From assembly GCA_020025595.1 (NCBI GenBank), contig JAHHRV010000027.1, positions 1 through 20,944 of the forward strand: DNA of 20,944 nt, given 5' to 3'. Under the pieces are notes generated by a model, which saw nothing but the letters and a program-made list of their open reading frames with translations, was not told the DNA's origin and did no database searches. The stretch is from Oscillospiraceae bacterium. GTDB taxonomy: Bacteria; Bacillota; Clostridia; Oscillospirales; Oscillospiraceae. This document shows, one piece after another, positions 7,830-15,493 of this stretch. The position numbers and the translations under genes were made by a program. How positions within the stretch are numbered: the first letter of the stretch is position 1; every line of letters begins with the position of its first letter.

Positions 7830-9155
7830 TTATCCTTTTGCTTCTTCAATTTCAAAGGACATCCGATATTCCCGTCCGCTGCGGTAGATGGTGACATCGA
7901 CGCTGTCGCCCACCTCGGTGGTGTACAGCAGCTCCTCCAGCACATTGACGCCGGTGATTCTGGTGCCGTCCACGCTCAGCAGGATATCGCCCAGCTGCAG
8001 CCCTGTCTGTGCTGCAGAGGAGCCTTCGATCACCTCTGTAATCAGCAGTCCCACAGGCAGATGATAATAATACTGGTAGAAATTCGACACCATCTGGCCC
8101 TTTACGCCCAGACTGGGTCTTCCAGCCACATAGCCGTTGGTCATCAGCTGCTGCACGACGCTCTTTGCAGATGTCATCGGAATGGCGAAGCCCAGACCCT
8201 CCACGCCGGAGACGCTGGCATAGTCGCCGATTTTCATAGTGTTAATTCCGACCACCTGACCATAACAATTTACCAGGGGGCCGCCGGAATTTCCGGAGTT
8301 CAGTGCTGCCGTCGTCTGAAGCAGGGTCATGGTTTTGCCGCCGATTTTCAGATCCCGGTTGATGGCAGATATAATTCCATCGGTCATGGTGCCGCGAAGC
8401 TCCACGCCCAGTGGGTCGCCGATGGCAACCACATCATCACCCACTCTCAGTGCAGAGGAGTCGCCGAACTCTGCCGGGACCAGATTATCCGCCTGGATAT
8501 ACAGCACCGCAAGGTCGGAAATTGCATCCTGTCCCACGCAGGTGGCATCAAAGACTCTGCCGTCGGTGAGCAGGACGCTGATGCCGGTGGCATTCTCCAC
8601 CACATGGGAATTGGTGATGATATAGCCGTTGCAGCTCATCACCACGCCGGTACCGCTGGAAGTGGAGGTGTTGGATGTGGTGGTGATGGAAACCACACTG
8701 GGAATCACCTTCGCATATACATCCTGCCAGGATAGAGGCCCCTTCTCTGCCGTGTCGCTGCCGCTGTCCGGAGAAGGCTTCAGCTGCAGGTCCGTATCCG
8801 GGTCCACAGGACACACGGGGCCTTCTGACGGCTGGGTGGACAGAGACTCCATGTCATCCGGCTCTTCCAGATTCCGGGGTACCGTACCGTCCACGGCAAA
8901 GAAGCTGACGGATGTCTGCGGTTCCGTGGGGTTCGGCTGCCTGAAGGGATGAATGTCCATCAGTCCCAGCGCAGTCAGCAGTCCGCTGCACAGGATCAGC
9001 AGCACCAGCACCAGCGCCACGACCCATGCATGATCCTTGGGCGGAGTGGTGGAGCCGGTACCGTAGTATCCGCAGTCCCGGTCATCCCCGCTTTCATAGG
9101 CATATTCATATTCCGGTTCCTGGATATCCAGGTCGTCTTTTTGATTATCTGCCAT
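7830..9155 (-). CDS. HtrA/DegP-like membrane-anchored serine protease with PDZ domain
   Basis: A 441-residue S1C protease. The first 40 residues are acidic and cytoplasmic (DLDIQEPEYEYAYES). A transmembrane helix spans about 43-65, and an acidic, proline-rich linker runs to about 140. The trypsin-like domain has a complete catalytic triad: His184 in TNSHVV, Asp214 in ISDLAV and Ser290 in NSGNSGGPL. A single PDZ domain occupies about 350-437 (SAAQTGLQLGDILLSVDG). It should act outside the membrane on damaged exported proteins. It lies 37 bp downstream of the histidine kinase gene on the same strand, and the pairing recalls the Bacillus CssRS/HtrA envelope-stress link. Start ATG at 9155 follows a GAGGA site. 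Confidence 0.95.
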   Translation of the reverse strand: MADNQKDDLDIQEPEYEYAYESGDDRDCGYYGTGSTTPPKDHAWVVALVLVLLILCSGLLTALGLMDIHPFRQPNPTEPQTSVSFFAVDGTVPRNLEEPDDMESLSTQPSEGPVCPVDPDTDLQLKPSPDSGSDTAEKGPLSWQDVYAKVIPSVVSITTTSNTSTSSGTGVVMSCNGYIITNSHVVENATGISVLLTDGRVFDATCVGQDAISDLAVLYIQADNLVPAEFGDSSALRVGDDVVAIGDPLGVELRGTMTDGIISAINRDLKIGGKTMTLLQTTAALNSGNSGGPLVNCYGQVVGINTMKIGDYASVSGVEGLGFAIPMTSAKSVVQQLMTNGYVAGRPSLGVKGQMVSNFYQYYYHLPVGLLITEVIEGSSAAQTGLQLGDILLSVDGTRITGVNVLEELLYTTEVGDSVDVTIYRSGREYRMSFEIEEAKG

Positions 9156-9192
9156 AAAACTATCCTCGTAACGATTAGATCTGTCCCTCCGG

Positions 9193-10623
9193 TCAGTTCA
9201 CCAGAGGCAAAGTAAAGGTAAACTCGGTTTTGCCGTCCCGGCTCTCCACGCTGATGTTTTCGCCGTGGCTGCAAACCAGGGTTTTGACGATGTAAAGTCC
9301 AAGACCCCAGCCTTCCCGGTTTTCCGAGCGGGATTTGTCGATTTTGTGGAACCGGTCAAACACCAGCGGCAGCTCCTCCGGCGGGATGGTCTGGCCCTCG
9401 TTGGACACAGAGCAGTAGATCTTGTTGCCGCCTTCCTGGATCCGCAGACCCAGCTTTCCGCCCTCTGTGCAGAATTTGACGCTGTTGTCCACCAGATTGT
9501 AAATCACCTGGGTAATGGCATCCACTTCCGCACGGGTATATACCGGGTGCTCCGGGAAATCCACTTGCACATCCAGATGCTTCTGGTTGATTTTCTGCTC
9601 AAAGGTGATCAGCACCTGTCCGGCGCACTCCTCCAGATCGAATCTGGTCTTTTTCTCCTCCGGGATGCCACCCATGTCCTGCAGTTTGGAAATATCCAGC
9701 ATACTGCGCACCAGACGGCTCAGCCGCTTGGTCTCATCGGAAACGATCTGCATATAGTAACGCTGACGCTCCGGCGGAATGGTTCCGTCCAGAATACCGT
9801 CCACATAGCCGCCAATGGTGGTCATGGGGGTTTTCAGCTCGTGAGAGACATTGGCCACGAATTCCTGGCGCTGATACTCGCTCTTTTCCAGAGATACCGC
9901 CATATTGTTAAATGCCACCGCCAGCTCGTCCACCTCTTCGGTGTTTTTGTCGCCGGTGTAAACTCTGGCTTTCAGGTTGCCGTGACCGAATTCTCTGGCC
10001 ACATTAGCCATTTCCCGCAAGGGGCGGCACTGGTTGCGCACAGAGATGCTCATGATCACAACTGCAATGAGAATGACCAGCAGAGACACTGCCACCTGAA
10101 TTTCAATAATGCCGTCGAGAATACCGATGGTACCCTCAACCGGGACAGAAACCATAACGATGCCGATGTCTGCGCCGGTCCTGCGGCTGACCACAGGGGT
10201 CGATACCACATAGCGGGCCTCGTTGTAAAGGCCCCGGATCTTTCCGGAGTCAATATCGATGCCGTTGGTGAATACCTTTTCCAGGTACTCCTTGTTCACT
10301 GTCATGCCCAGATGCTCGCAGCTGAGATTCCGGTCAGAGCACAGCACCACAGTGCCGTCGGTGTTGCAGACCACTGCATCTGCTCCGCTGACCAGAGATG
10401 CCAGCGTCAGATTGGTCCGCAGAATATCGCCGTGCAGCTGGCCCACCGCATCATACGCTGCCGTCAGCTCTGAAATGGCTGAGGCATCGGTGGTCAGCTG
10501 CTCGTAAGTGTTCTTTTCCAGATACTGCTTCACCAGCACCCGAAAGGCGCCGCCCATCAATACCAGTGCCAGCAGCAATACCAGCATGGTGGCCCCAAAC
10601 TGGCGGCTGAATGTGGTCTTCAT
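9193..10623 (-). CDS. Membrane sensor histidine kinase
   Basis: A 476-residue HPK1-type kinase. The first transmembrane helix is at about residues 11-31. An extracytoplasmic sensor domain of about 140 residues follows, and the second helix is at about 173-195. A HAMP linker (about 195-250) leads to the dimerisation box FVANVSHELKTPM, where His261 is the predicted phosphorylation site. The ATPase domain has the N box (NLVDNSVKF, about 376-384), an F-box region (FDRFHK, 422-427) and the glycine-rich GWGLGLYIVK. All catalytic elements are present. The ATG at 10623 is 3 bp after the stop of the response regulator gene, so translation is likely coupled. The neighbouring protease suggests a cell-envelope stress signal, but the actual stimulus is not visible. 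Confidence 0.95.
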   Translation of the reverse strand: MKTTFSRQFGATMLVLLLALVLMGGAFRVLVKQYLEKNTYEQLTTDASAISELTAAYDAVGQLHGDILRTNLTLASLVSGADAVVCNTDGTVVLCSDRNLSCEHLGMTVNKEYLEKVFTNGIDIDSGKIRGLYNEARYVVSTPVVSRRTGADIGIVMVSVPVEGTIGILDGIIEIQVAVSLLVILIAVVIMSISVRNQCRPLREMANVAREFGHGNLKARVYTGDKNTEEVDELAVAFNNMAVSLEKSEYQRQEFVANVSHELKTPMTTIGGYVDGILDGTIPPERQRYYMQIVSDETKRLSRLVRSMLDISKLQDMGGIPEEKKTRFDLEECAGQVLITFEQKINQKHLDVQVDFPEHPVYTRAEVDAITQVIYNLVDNSVKFCTEGGKLGLRIQEGGNKIYCSVSNEGQTIPPEELPLVFDRFHKIDKSRSENREGWGLGLYIVKTLVCSHGENISVESRDGKTEFTFTLPLVN

Positions 10624-10626
10624 GGA

Positions 10627-11313
10627 TTACACCACCTCAAACTTGTAGCCCACGCCCCAAACGGTCTTCAAAGACCACTGCTGGGATACGCCTTCCAGTT
10701 TTTCACGCAGACGCTTTACGTGCACATCCACGGTACGGCTGTCGCCGAAATAGTCAAAGCCCCATACTTCATCCAGCAGCTGGTTGCGGGTATAGACCCG
10801 GTTGGGAGAGGATGCCAGATGGAACAGCAGTTCCATTTCCTTGGGCGGAGTGTCGATCTTCTTGCCGTCCACGGTCAGCTCAAATGCATCCATGTCGATG
10901 ATCAGCTTGTCAAAGACCAGTCTGCGGGACTTCTTTTCCGTGGTAACGCCGGTGGCTCTGCGCAGGACCGCCTCGATCCGGGCCAGAACCTCTTTCATTT
11001 CAAAGGGCTTGGTGATGTAGTCATCTGCGCCGGTCTTCAGACCTGTGACCTTGTCATCGGTTTCGCCCTTGGCCGTCAGCATAATTACGGGAGTCTGAGC
11101 TTCCATCCGGATGGCCTTGCACACGCTCCATCCGTCCATCACGGGCATCATCACATCCAGCAGCACAAGATCCGGCTTGATGGCCCGGAATTTGCTCAGT
11201 CCGGCACCGCCGTCATGGGCGACAGTTACTGCATAGCCCTCTTTTTCCAGATACATTTGCAGAAGTTCTGCAATATTCTTATCATCTTCAACAACCAAAA
11301 CAGATACAGCCAT
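10627..11313 (-). CDS. OmpR/PhoB-family response regulator
   Basis: A 228-residue two-domain regulator. The receiver domain has the acidic pair Asp10/Asp11, the phospho-acceptor Asp53 in LLDVMMP, Thr80 and Lys102 in TKPF. The C-terminal winged helix (about 128-226) contains LLFHLASSPNRVYTRNQLLDEVW and RTVDVHVKRLREK, typical of OmpR-type DNA binding. It is the first gene of a three-gene operon with the sensor kinase and the HtrA-like protease. The ATG at 11313 follows an AGGAGG site at 11324-11329. Two 11-bp direct repeats upstream of its putative promoter could be its own binding site. Confidence 0.96.
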   Translation of the reverse strand: MAVSVLVVEDDKNIAELLQMYLEKEGYAVTVAHDGGAGLSKFRAIKPDLVLLDVMMPVMDGWSVCKAIRMEAQTPVIMLTAKGETDDKVTGLKTGADDYITKPFEMKEVLARIEAVLRRATGVTTEKKSRRLVFDKLIIDMDAFELTVDGKKIDTPPKEMELLFHLASSPNRVYTRNQLLDEVWGFDYFGDSRTVDVHVKRLREKLEGVSQQWSLKTVWGVGYKFEVV

Positions 11314-11358
11314 GATTTTTATCCTCCTGTCAATGTGGGATAGGTTTCCTTTTCCCTC

Positions 11359-11364
11359 ATTATA
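11359..11364 (-). promoter_or_regulatory. Putative -10 box of the response regulator operon
   Basis: On the minus strand this reads TATAAT, about 45 bp upstream of the ATG. No good -35 lies at 17 bp (TTCACT lies at 19), as would be expected for a promoter that needs an activator bound upstream. Confidence 0.5.
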
Positions 11365-11389
11365 TCCAAAAATACGCAGATGGAGTGAA

Positions 11390-11422
11390 CAATTTGTAAA
11401 GAGTAGCCCCCCAATTTGTGAA
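11390..11422 (-). promoter_or_regulatory. Candidate OmpR-family operator: two 11-bp direct repeats
   Basis: CAATTTGTAAA (11390-11400) and CAATTTGTGAA (11412-11422) start exactly 22 bp apart, two helical turns. On the minus strand they read TTTACAAATTG and TTCACAAATTG. A TTCAC half-repeat continues the 11-bp phase toward the -10 at 11359. Tandem 11-bp repeats are the usual binding architecture for OmpR/PhoB regulators, so autoregulation is inferred. Confidence 0.5.
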
Positions 11423-11476
11423 CAGGGTTAAATTTTACCATATCTTTATCCAAAGCAATCATCCGCCGAATAAAAC

Positions 11477-11505
11477 TTGCAAAAATCGTCTGTACAATGT
11501 ATAGT
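11477..11505 (+). promoter_or_regulatory. Sigma-A-type promoter of uppP
   Basis: TTGCAA (11477-11482), a 17-bp spacer and TATAGT (11500-11505), about 55 bp upstream of the uppP ATG. Confidence 0.75.
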
Positions 11506-11514
11506 AGAGTCGAT

Positions 11515-11536
11515 TTGTGTAGCCTGTTTTACACAA
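11515..11536. promoter_or_regulatory. Inverted repeat at the uppP transcription start
   Basis: TTGTGTA (11515-11521) and TACACAA (11530-11536) form a perfect 7-bp inverted repeat with an 8-bp spacer, starting about 10 bp after the -10. The position suits a repressor operator. It could also be a small RNA hairpin at the 5' end of the transcript. Confidence 0.45.
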
Positions 11537-11558
11537 CATTTCCGAAAGGAGTCTGTAC

Positions 11559-12395
11559 ATGATAATTGAATTAATTGAATTTTTGAAAGCGATACTTTTT
11601 GGCATTGTTGAAGGTATCACTGAATGGCTGCCTGTGTCCTCCACCGGTCACCTGATCCTGCTGAACGAATTCATCACCCTGAAGGTCAGCGATGAATTCC
11701 AGAGTATGTTCGATGTGGTGATCCAGCTGGGCGCAATTCTGGCAGTTATTGTTCTGTTCTTCCACAAACTGAACCCCTTCTCTCCCAAAAAGAGCCCAAA
11801 AAGCAAGAAGGCTACCTGGGATCTGTGGTTCAAAGTCATTGTTGCTATCATTCCCTCCGGCATTGTGGGCATCCTGCTCGATGACTGGATGGATGCACAT
11901 CTGCACAACGGCATCGTAGTTGCCCTGGCCCTGATTGTTTACGGTATTGCGTTTATTTATGTCGAGCGTCTGCACGCAGGCAAATCCCCTCTTGTGGATA
12001 AGGTCTGGTCCATCGACTACAAGACAGCGCTTCTGATCGGCGCCTTCCAGTGCCTCAGCCTGATTCCCGGCACTTCCCGTTCCGGTTCCACCATTCTGGG
12101 TGCCATCATTCTGGGTGTGGGCCGCAGCGCTGCATCCGAATTCTCCTTCTTCATGGCCATCCCCACCATGCTGGGCGCCAGCGGCATCAAGATGCTGAAA
12201 TTCATGCTCTCCGGCGTTACCATCACCGGCACCGAGATCGGCGTGCTGATCATCGGCACCGTGGTTTCCTTCCTGGTCAGCATGGTTGCGATCCGCGCAC
12301 TGATGGCTTATGTCCGCAAGCACAGCTTCTCCGCATTTGGTGTATATCGAATTATTCTGGGCGCAATTGTCCTGATTTACTTTCTGGTAAAATAA
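11559..12395 (+). CDS. uppP: Undecaprenyl-diphosphate phosphatase
   Basis: A polytopic membrane enzyme of the BacA/UppP family that dephosphorylates undecaprenyl pyrophosphate, recycling the lipid carrier for peptidoglycan and other wall polymers. It is also a bacitracin-resistance determinant. The 278-residue length is standard. The two signature motifs are present: EGITEWLPVSSTGHL at residues 18-32 (with the catalytic Glu region and His31) and PGTSRSG at 170-176 (Arg174). At least seven hydrophobic segments are visible. The ATG at 11559 follows an AAAGGAG site. It has its own promoter, divergent from the envelope-stress operon, and is followed 15 bp later by the aldose-epimerase gene. Confidence 0.96.
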   Translation: MIIELIEFLKAILFGIVEGITEWLPVSSTGHLILLNEFITLKVSDEFQSMFDVVIQLGAILAVIVLFFHKLNPFSPKKSPKSKKATWDLWFKVIVAIIPSGIVGILLDDWMDAHLHNGIVVALALIVYGIAFIYVERLHAGKSPLVDKVWSIDYKTALLIGAFQCLSLIPGTSRSGSTILGAIILGVGRSAASEFSFFMAIPTMLGASGIKMLKFMLSGVTITGTEIGVLIIGTVVSFLVSMVAIRALMAYVRKHSFSAFGVYRIILGAIVLIYFLVK

Positions 12396-12410
12396 GAGAG
12401 GTAAATAAAT

Positions 12411-13292
12411 ATGATTTATACAATTGAGAACGATCTGCTGAAGGTCAGCGTCACCACCGAGGGTGCTCAGCTGTGCAGCGTGATCCGCAAGTGCGACGGC
12501 ACCGAGCACATCTGGCAAGCAGACGAATCCGTCTGGCGCTTCCAGGCCCCCGTAATGTTCCCCTACTGTGGCAAGCTGAATAACGGCAAAATGGAGGCTA
12601 AGGGCAAGATTTACGAAACCAATCAGCACGGTTTTGCCCGTACCACTACCCATACCTTTGTCCGTCAGAGCGACACAGAAATTGTGCTGGAGCTCACCGA
12701 TTCTCCGGAAACACTGGCACAGTGGCCCTATCATTTCCGTTTGGAGTCCCGGTTCATTCTGAACGGAGACCAGCTGACCCACCGTCTGACCGTTGAAAAC
12801 CGGGACGATGAGCTGATGCGCTTCGGCATCGGCTATCACCCTGGCTTTGCCATTCCCTTTGACGATCAGCACACCGCATCTGACTATGAGCTGCGCTTTG
12901 ACCGCATCCAGTCCCCCATGTGTCTGGACTGCCTGCCTCACGGCCTGATCAACGGCAAGTGGTATTATCTTGCAAGAAATATCGACACCATTGCTCTTGA
13001 TGAAAAGCTCTTTGCAAATGACAGCCACTGCATGTTCGGCCTGACCGCCAAGACCCTGGGTCTTTACGAAAAAGGTACCGGTCGTGGCGTGGAATGCGAT
13101 ATCTCCGGTTTCCCCTACTGCCTTATCTGGTCCAAGCCCGAGTGGCCCATGCCCTTCGTGTGCATCGAACCCTGGATGAGCCTGCCTGCGTCTGAGGATG
13201 CTCCCCTGGCATGGAACGCTCAGGCCGCCGCTGCCGAGCTGACCCCCGGCGAGAGCTGGCATGTGGAAATGAAAACCCGTTATGTTCGTTAA
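12411..13292 (+). CDS. Aldose 1-epimerase family protein (GalM/LacX-like)
   Basis: A 293-residue mutarotase-superfamily protein likely to interconvert alpha and beta anomers of a hexose or hexose-6-phosphate in the cytoplasm. Candidate catalytic residues are in place: a His in HGFAR (73-77), His143 in GYHPGF and Glu253 in VCIEPWMS. The arrangement is closer to the LacX/YeaD-like branch than to classic GalM. The ATG at 12411 has an AGAGGT site, and the gene follows uppP by 15 bp, so read-through from the uppP promoter is likely. The sugar is not known. The next gene, a sugar-phosphate nucleotidyltransferase, suggests a role in hexose activation. Confidence 0.9.
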   Translation: MIYTIENDLLKVSVTTEGAQLCSVIRKCDGTEHIWQADESVWRFQAPVMFPYCGKLNNGKMEAKGKIYETNQHGFARTTTHTFVRQSDTEIVLELTDSPETLAQWPYHFRLESRFILNGDQLTHRLTVENRDDELMRFGIGYHPGFAIPFDDQHTASDYELRFDRIQSPMCLDCLPHGLINGKWYYLARNIDTIALDEKLFANDSHCMFGLTAKTLGLYEKGTGRGVECDISGFPYCLIWSKPEWPMPFVCIEPWMSLPASEDAPLAWNAQAAAAELTPGESWHVEMKTRYVR

Positions 13293-13339
13293 TCCTATAT
13301 TTTACCAATATAGATATATTATTTTGGAGGAAGATTGTT

Positions 13340-14266
13340 ATGAATAAACCTGTTCTTGTGGTTATGGCAGCTGGCATGGGCAGCCGTTACGGTGGACTGA
13401 AGCAGCTAGACCCCGTTGATGAAAACGGCCATCTGATTATCGACTACTCTCTGTTTGATGCACGCCGCGCCGGCTTTGAGACTGTTGTCTTCGTCATCAA
13501 GCACCAGATTGAGGAAGCTTTTAAGGAAGCTATCGGCAATCGAATCGGTAAGTTCATGAATGTCAAGTATGCCTTCCAGCGTCCTGATGACCTGCCCGAG
13601 GGCTACTCCGTTCCCGAAGGCCGCGAAAAGCCCTGGGGCACCGCTCAGGCAGTTCTGGCTGCCCGCGATGTGGTTGACGGCCCCTTCGCTGTTATCAATG
13701 CTGACGACTACTACGGCCCCGAGGGCTTTGAAGTCATCTATGACTACCTGGTCAACCATCCCGATTCCGCTGACTGCTACGAGTACGCTATGGTCGGTTA
13801 CCTGCTGAAGAACACCGTCACCGAAAACGGCTCCGTTGCCCGCGGTGTCTGCACCGAGACTGCTGACGGCTACCTGCACAGCGTTGTCGAGCGCACCAAG
13901 ATCGTCAAGGGTGAGCTGAATCCCCGCTACACCGAGGATGACGGCGAGACCTGGCACGACCTGAGCTGTGACGACATCGTCTCCATGAACCTGTGGGGCT
14001 TCCAGAAGAGCTATCTGGACGAGGCATGGGCCGGTTTCCCCGCATTCCTGGACAAGGCTCTGGTGGAGAATCCCCTGAAGGGCGAGTACTTCCTGCCCAC
14101 CGTCGTTTCCAACCTGCTCAGCCAGCACAAGGCCCGCGTTAAGGTCCTGCGCAGCAACGACAAGTGGTACGGCGTTACCTACAAAGAGGATAAGCCCACC
14201 GTTGTCAACGCTCTGGCAAGCCTGCGCCAGAAGGGTCTGTACCCCGAAAAGCTGTGGGAAGAATAA
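13340..14266 (+). CDS. Sugar-phosphate nucleotidyltransferase family protein
   Basis: A 308-residue NTP_transferase-fold protein. The N-terminal nucleotide-binding loop AAGMGSRYGGLKQ is at residues 10-22, and the metal-binding stretch is INADDYYG. Such enzymes join a sugar-1-phosphate to a nucleoside triphosphate to give an NDP-sugar. It lacks the full set of GalU or RmlA motifs that would fix the nucleotide and sugar, so I leave the symbol blank. An upstream in-frame start inside the epimerase gene is possible, but the ATG at 13340 is preceded by a strong TTGGAGG site and starts right at the conserved N-terminus. It is the last gene before a strong bidirectional terminator. Confidence 0.88.
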   Translation: MNKPVLVVMAAGMGSRYGGLKQLDPVDENGHLIIDYSLFDARRAGFETVVFVIKHQIEEAFKEAIGNRIGKFMNVKYAFQRPDDLPEGYSVPEGREKPWGTAQAVLAARDVVDGPFAVINADDYYGPEGFEVIYDYLVNHPDSADCYEYAMVGYLLKNTVTENGSVARGVCTETADGYLHSVVERTKIVKGELNPRYTEDDGETWHDLSCDDIVSMNLWGFQKSYLDEAWAGFPAFLDKALVENPLKGEYFLPTVVSNLLSQHKARVKVLRSNDKWYGVTYKEDKPTVVNALASLRQKGLYPEKLWEE

Positions 14267-14278
14267 TTTATTAGCATG

Positions 14279-14315
14279 AAAAGCGCCGTTCGGAACTTCC
14301 GAACGGCGCTTTTTT
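14279..14315. terminator. Bidirectional terminator between nucleotidyltransferase and transglutaminase genes
   Basis: A 17-bp perfect stem beginning AAAAGCGCCGTTCGGAA with a very short loop and A/T runs on both sides. The transglutaminase stop codon (14314-14316) overlaps its right arm. Confidence 0.92.
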
Positions 14316-15291
14316 ACCGGGTTAAAATCTCCGAGCTGCGAAGCCCCAGCCATGAAAGCAGCAGCTCCAGCAGCTGATGCAGGGATACCTCCTGATCCTG
14401 TTCATCCTGCCTTGCCTGGTCAGATTCCTGATACTCTACCCCATCGATCATGTAGGTGTGCGCATCCACATAGCAGATCTGGCGATCGATGCCTTGCCAG
14501 AATCCATCTGAAAAGCGCTCATCCCGGCAGGAAATTTCCGATCCCCAGCCATAATGTGCCCCCGGTTCTGCACCGATTTCCTCATCCGTTTTCAGGAAGA
14601 AATCATGGCACACATTCCCCGGCACATCCGGGATGGGATCATCCCATGTGACATCCACATGATACCACTGCCCGCCCAGCTGAACCATATTCCACCCGTG
14701 GCCCATCTCGTCGCTGAGAACCATGGTGCAGGGAACTCCCGCCCGATTCATCAGATCCATGTACGCCCCGGCATAGCCGCTGCACACCGCCTTTCCTCCT
14801 ACCAGCAGGTCATAGCCCGTATCGTGGGTCAGGGTCTCATCATAGGAAAAATTCGCCGCCAGATAGTCGTGGATCGCCAGCGCAATCTGCCAGTCCTGCA
14901 TCCCCTCATGAACCGTTTCAGAAAGGATTTTCGCCACGGCTTCCTCGTAAAGCTCCCTGTCGTACACGCTTTTGTCCAGACACCTTGGGAAAAATTCCAC
15001 CACCAGTCCCGTTGCCCGGTCATAGCTGCAAGCATACCAGTCGGCATACCAGGGCAGCTTCCCCGCATACAGCAGCTCCGATGCAATCTGCTTCAGTTCA
15101 TCGGTTGTGATTCCTTCTTCCGATAAATCAGCCGTTTTTTCCGTCACAAAGCTGTTTCGGATTTTTTCCTCCACATCGACGGTTTTGGAAGCCTGAACCG
15201 GCACCGCCAGTTCCAGAAAAATCATCCACAGCCCCGCCGCCAGCAACAGTCCTCCCACAGTTGAACGCAAATTTTTGTCCACAATTTCCAC
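14314..15291 (-). CDS. Exported transglutaminase-like (cysteine protease fold) protein
   Basis: A 325-residue protein with an N-terminal signal or anchor segment (LLLAAGLWMIFLELAV, about 15-30, followed by PVQAS, a plausible cleavage site). A transglutaminase-core domain follows at about 130-240. The putative triad is Cys170 in AVCSGYAGA, His199 in MGHGWNMV and Asp213 in HVDVTWDD, spaced as in the family. The region from 35 to 130 is unassigned. Family members act on wall peptides or exported proteins as peptidases or amidases, and true cross-linking is rarely shown. Its substrate is unknown. It stands alone on the minus strand, with a long hairpin about 90 bp upstream of its ATG. Confidence 0.85.
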   Translation of the reverse strand: MEIVDKNLRSTVGGLLLAAGLWMIFLELAVPVQASKTVDVEEKIRNSFVTEKTADLSEEGITTDELKQIASELLYAGKLPWYADWYACSYDRATGLVVEFFPRCLDKSVYDRELYEEAVAKILSETVHEGMQDWQIALAIHDYLAANFSYDETLTHDTGYDLLVGGKAVCSGYAGAYMDLMNRAGVPCTMVLSDEMGHGWNMVQLGGQWYHVDVTWDDPIPDVPGNVCHDFFLKTDEEIGAEPGAHYGWGSEISCRDERFSDGFWQGIDRQICYVDAHTYMIDGVEYQESDQARQDEQDQEVSLHQLLELLLSWLGLRSSEILTR

Positions 15292-15379
15292 CCACTCTGT
15301 GCATAACTTCCGGTGAAAACCTGCGAAAATGGCGTAATTCTTAGTGTTTTACCCCTCTGCACGCAGCTCAAACCGGGAT

Positions 15380-15413
15380 TTTCTCCACAGTATATGCACT
15401 TCCTGTGGAGAAA
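15380..15413. repeat. Long hairpin upstream of the transglutaminase gene
   Basis: TTTCTCCACAG pairs perfectly with CTGTGGAGAAA across a 12-base loop. An outer GGGAT (15375-15379) / ATCCC (15421-15425) pair extends it. It lies between two minus-strand genes in a region without a reading frame (15292-15430). Its role is unknown. Confidence 0.5.
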
Positions 15414-15430
15414 TTCATAAATCCCGCAAC

Positions 15431-15470
15431 AAAAACCCCGGCAGAAATTCCTGCCGGGGCGCTTTTCCAT
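15431..15470 (-). terminator. Terminator of the membrane-anchored XRE regulator gene
   Basis: CCCCGGCAG (15436-15444) pairs with CTGCCGGGG (15451-15459) over a 6-base loop. On the minus strand the stem is followed by TTTTTG, so it ends the transcript coming from the XRE gene at 15494-15862. Confidence 0.82.
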
Positions 15471-15493
15471 ATGATCAGGCAAATGATTTTTGG

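Noticed and set aside
11571..13262. A 563-codon open frame on the minus strand across uppP and the epimerase gene
   Set aside because: It runs antisense through two well-supported genes and is rich in His, Gln and Asp, as expected from reverse-complemented codons.
13211..13339. N-terminal extension of the nucleotidyltransferase starting inside the epimerase gene
   Set aside because: The frame is open, but the extension overlaps the epimerase coding end, and a strong TTGGAGG site marks the ATG at 13340, where family similarity starts.
15255..15425. DnaA boxes or an origin of replication, from repeated TCCACA motifs
   Set aside because: The motifs do not match TTATCCACA, they sit in a hairpin, and no replication gene is near.
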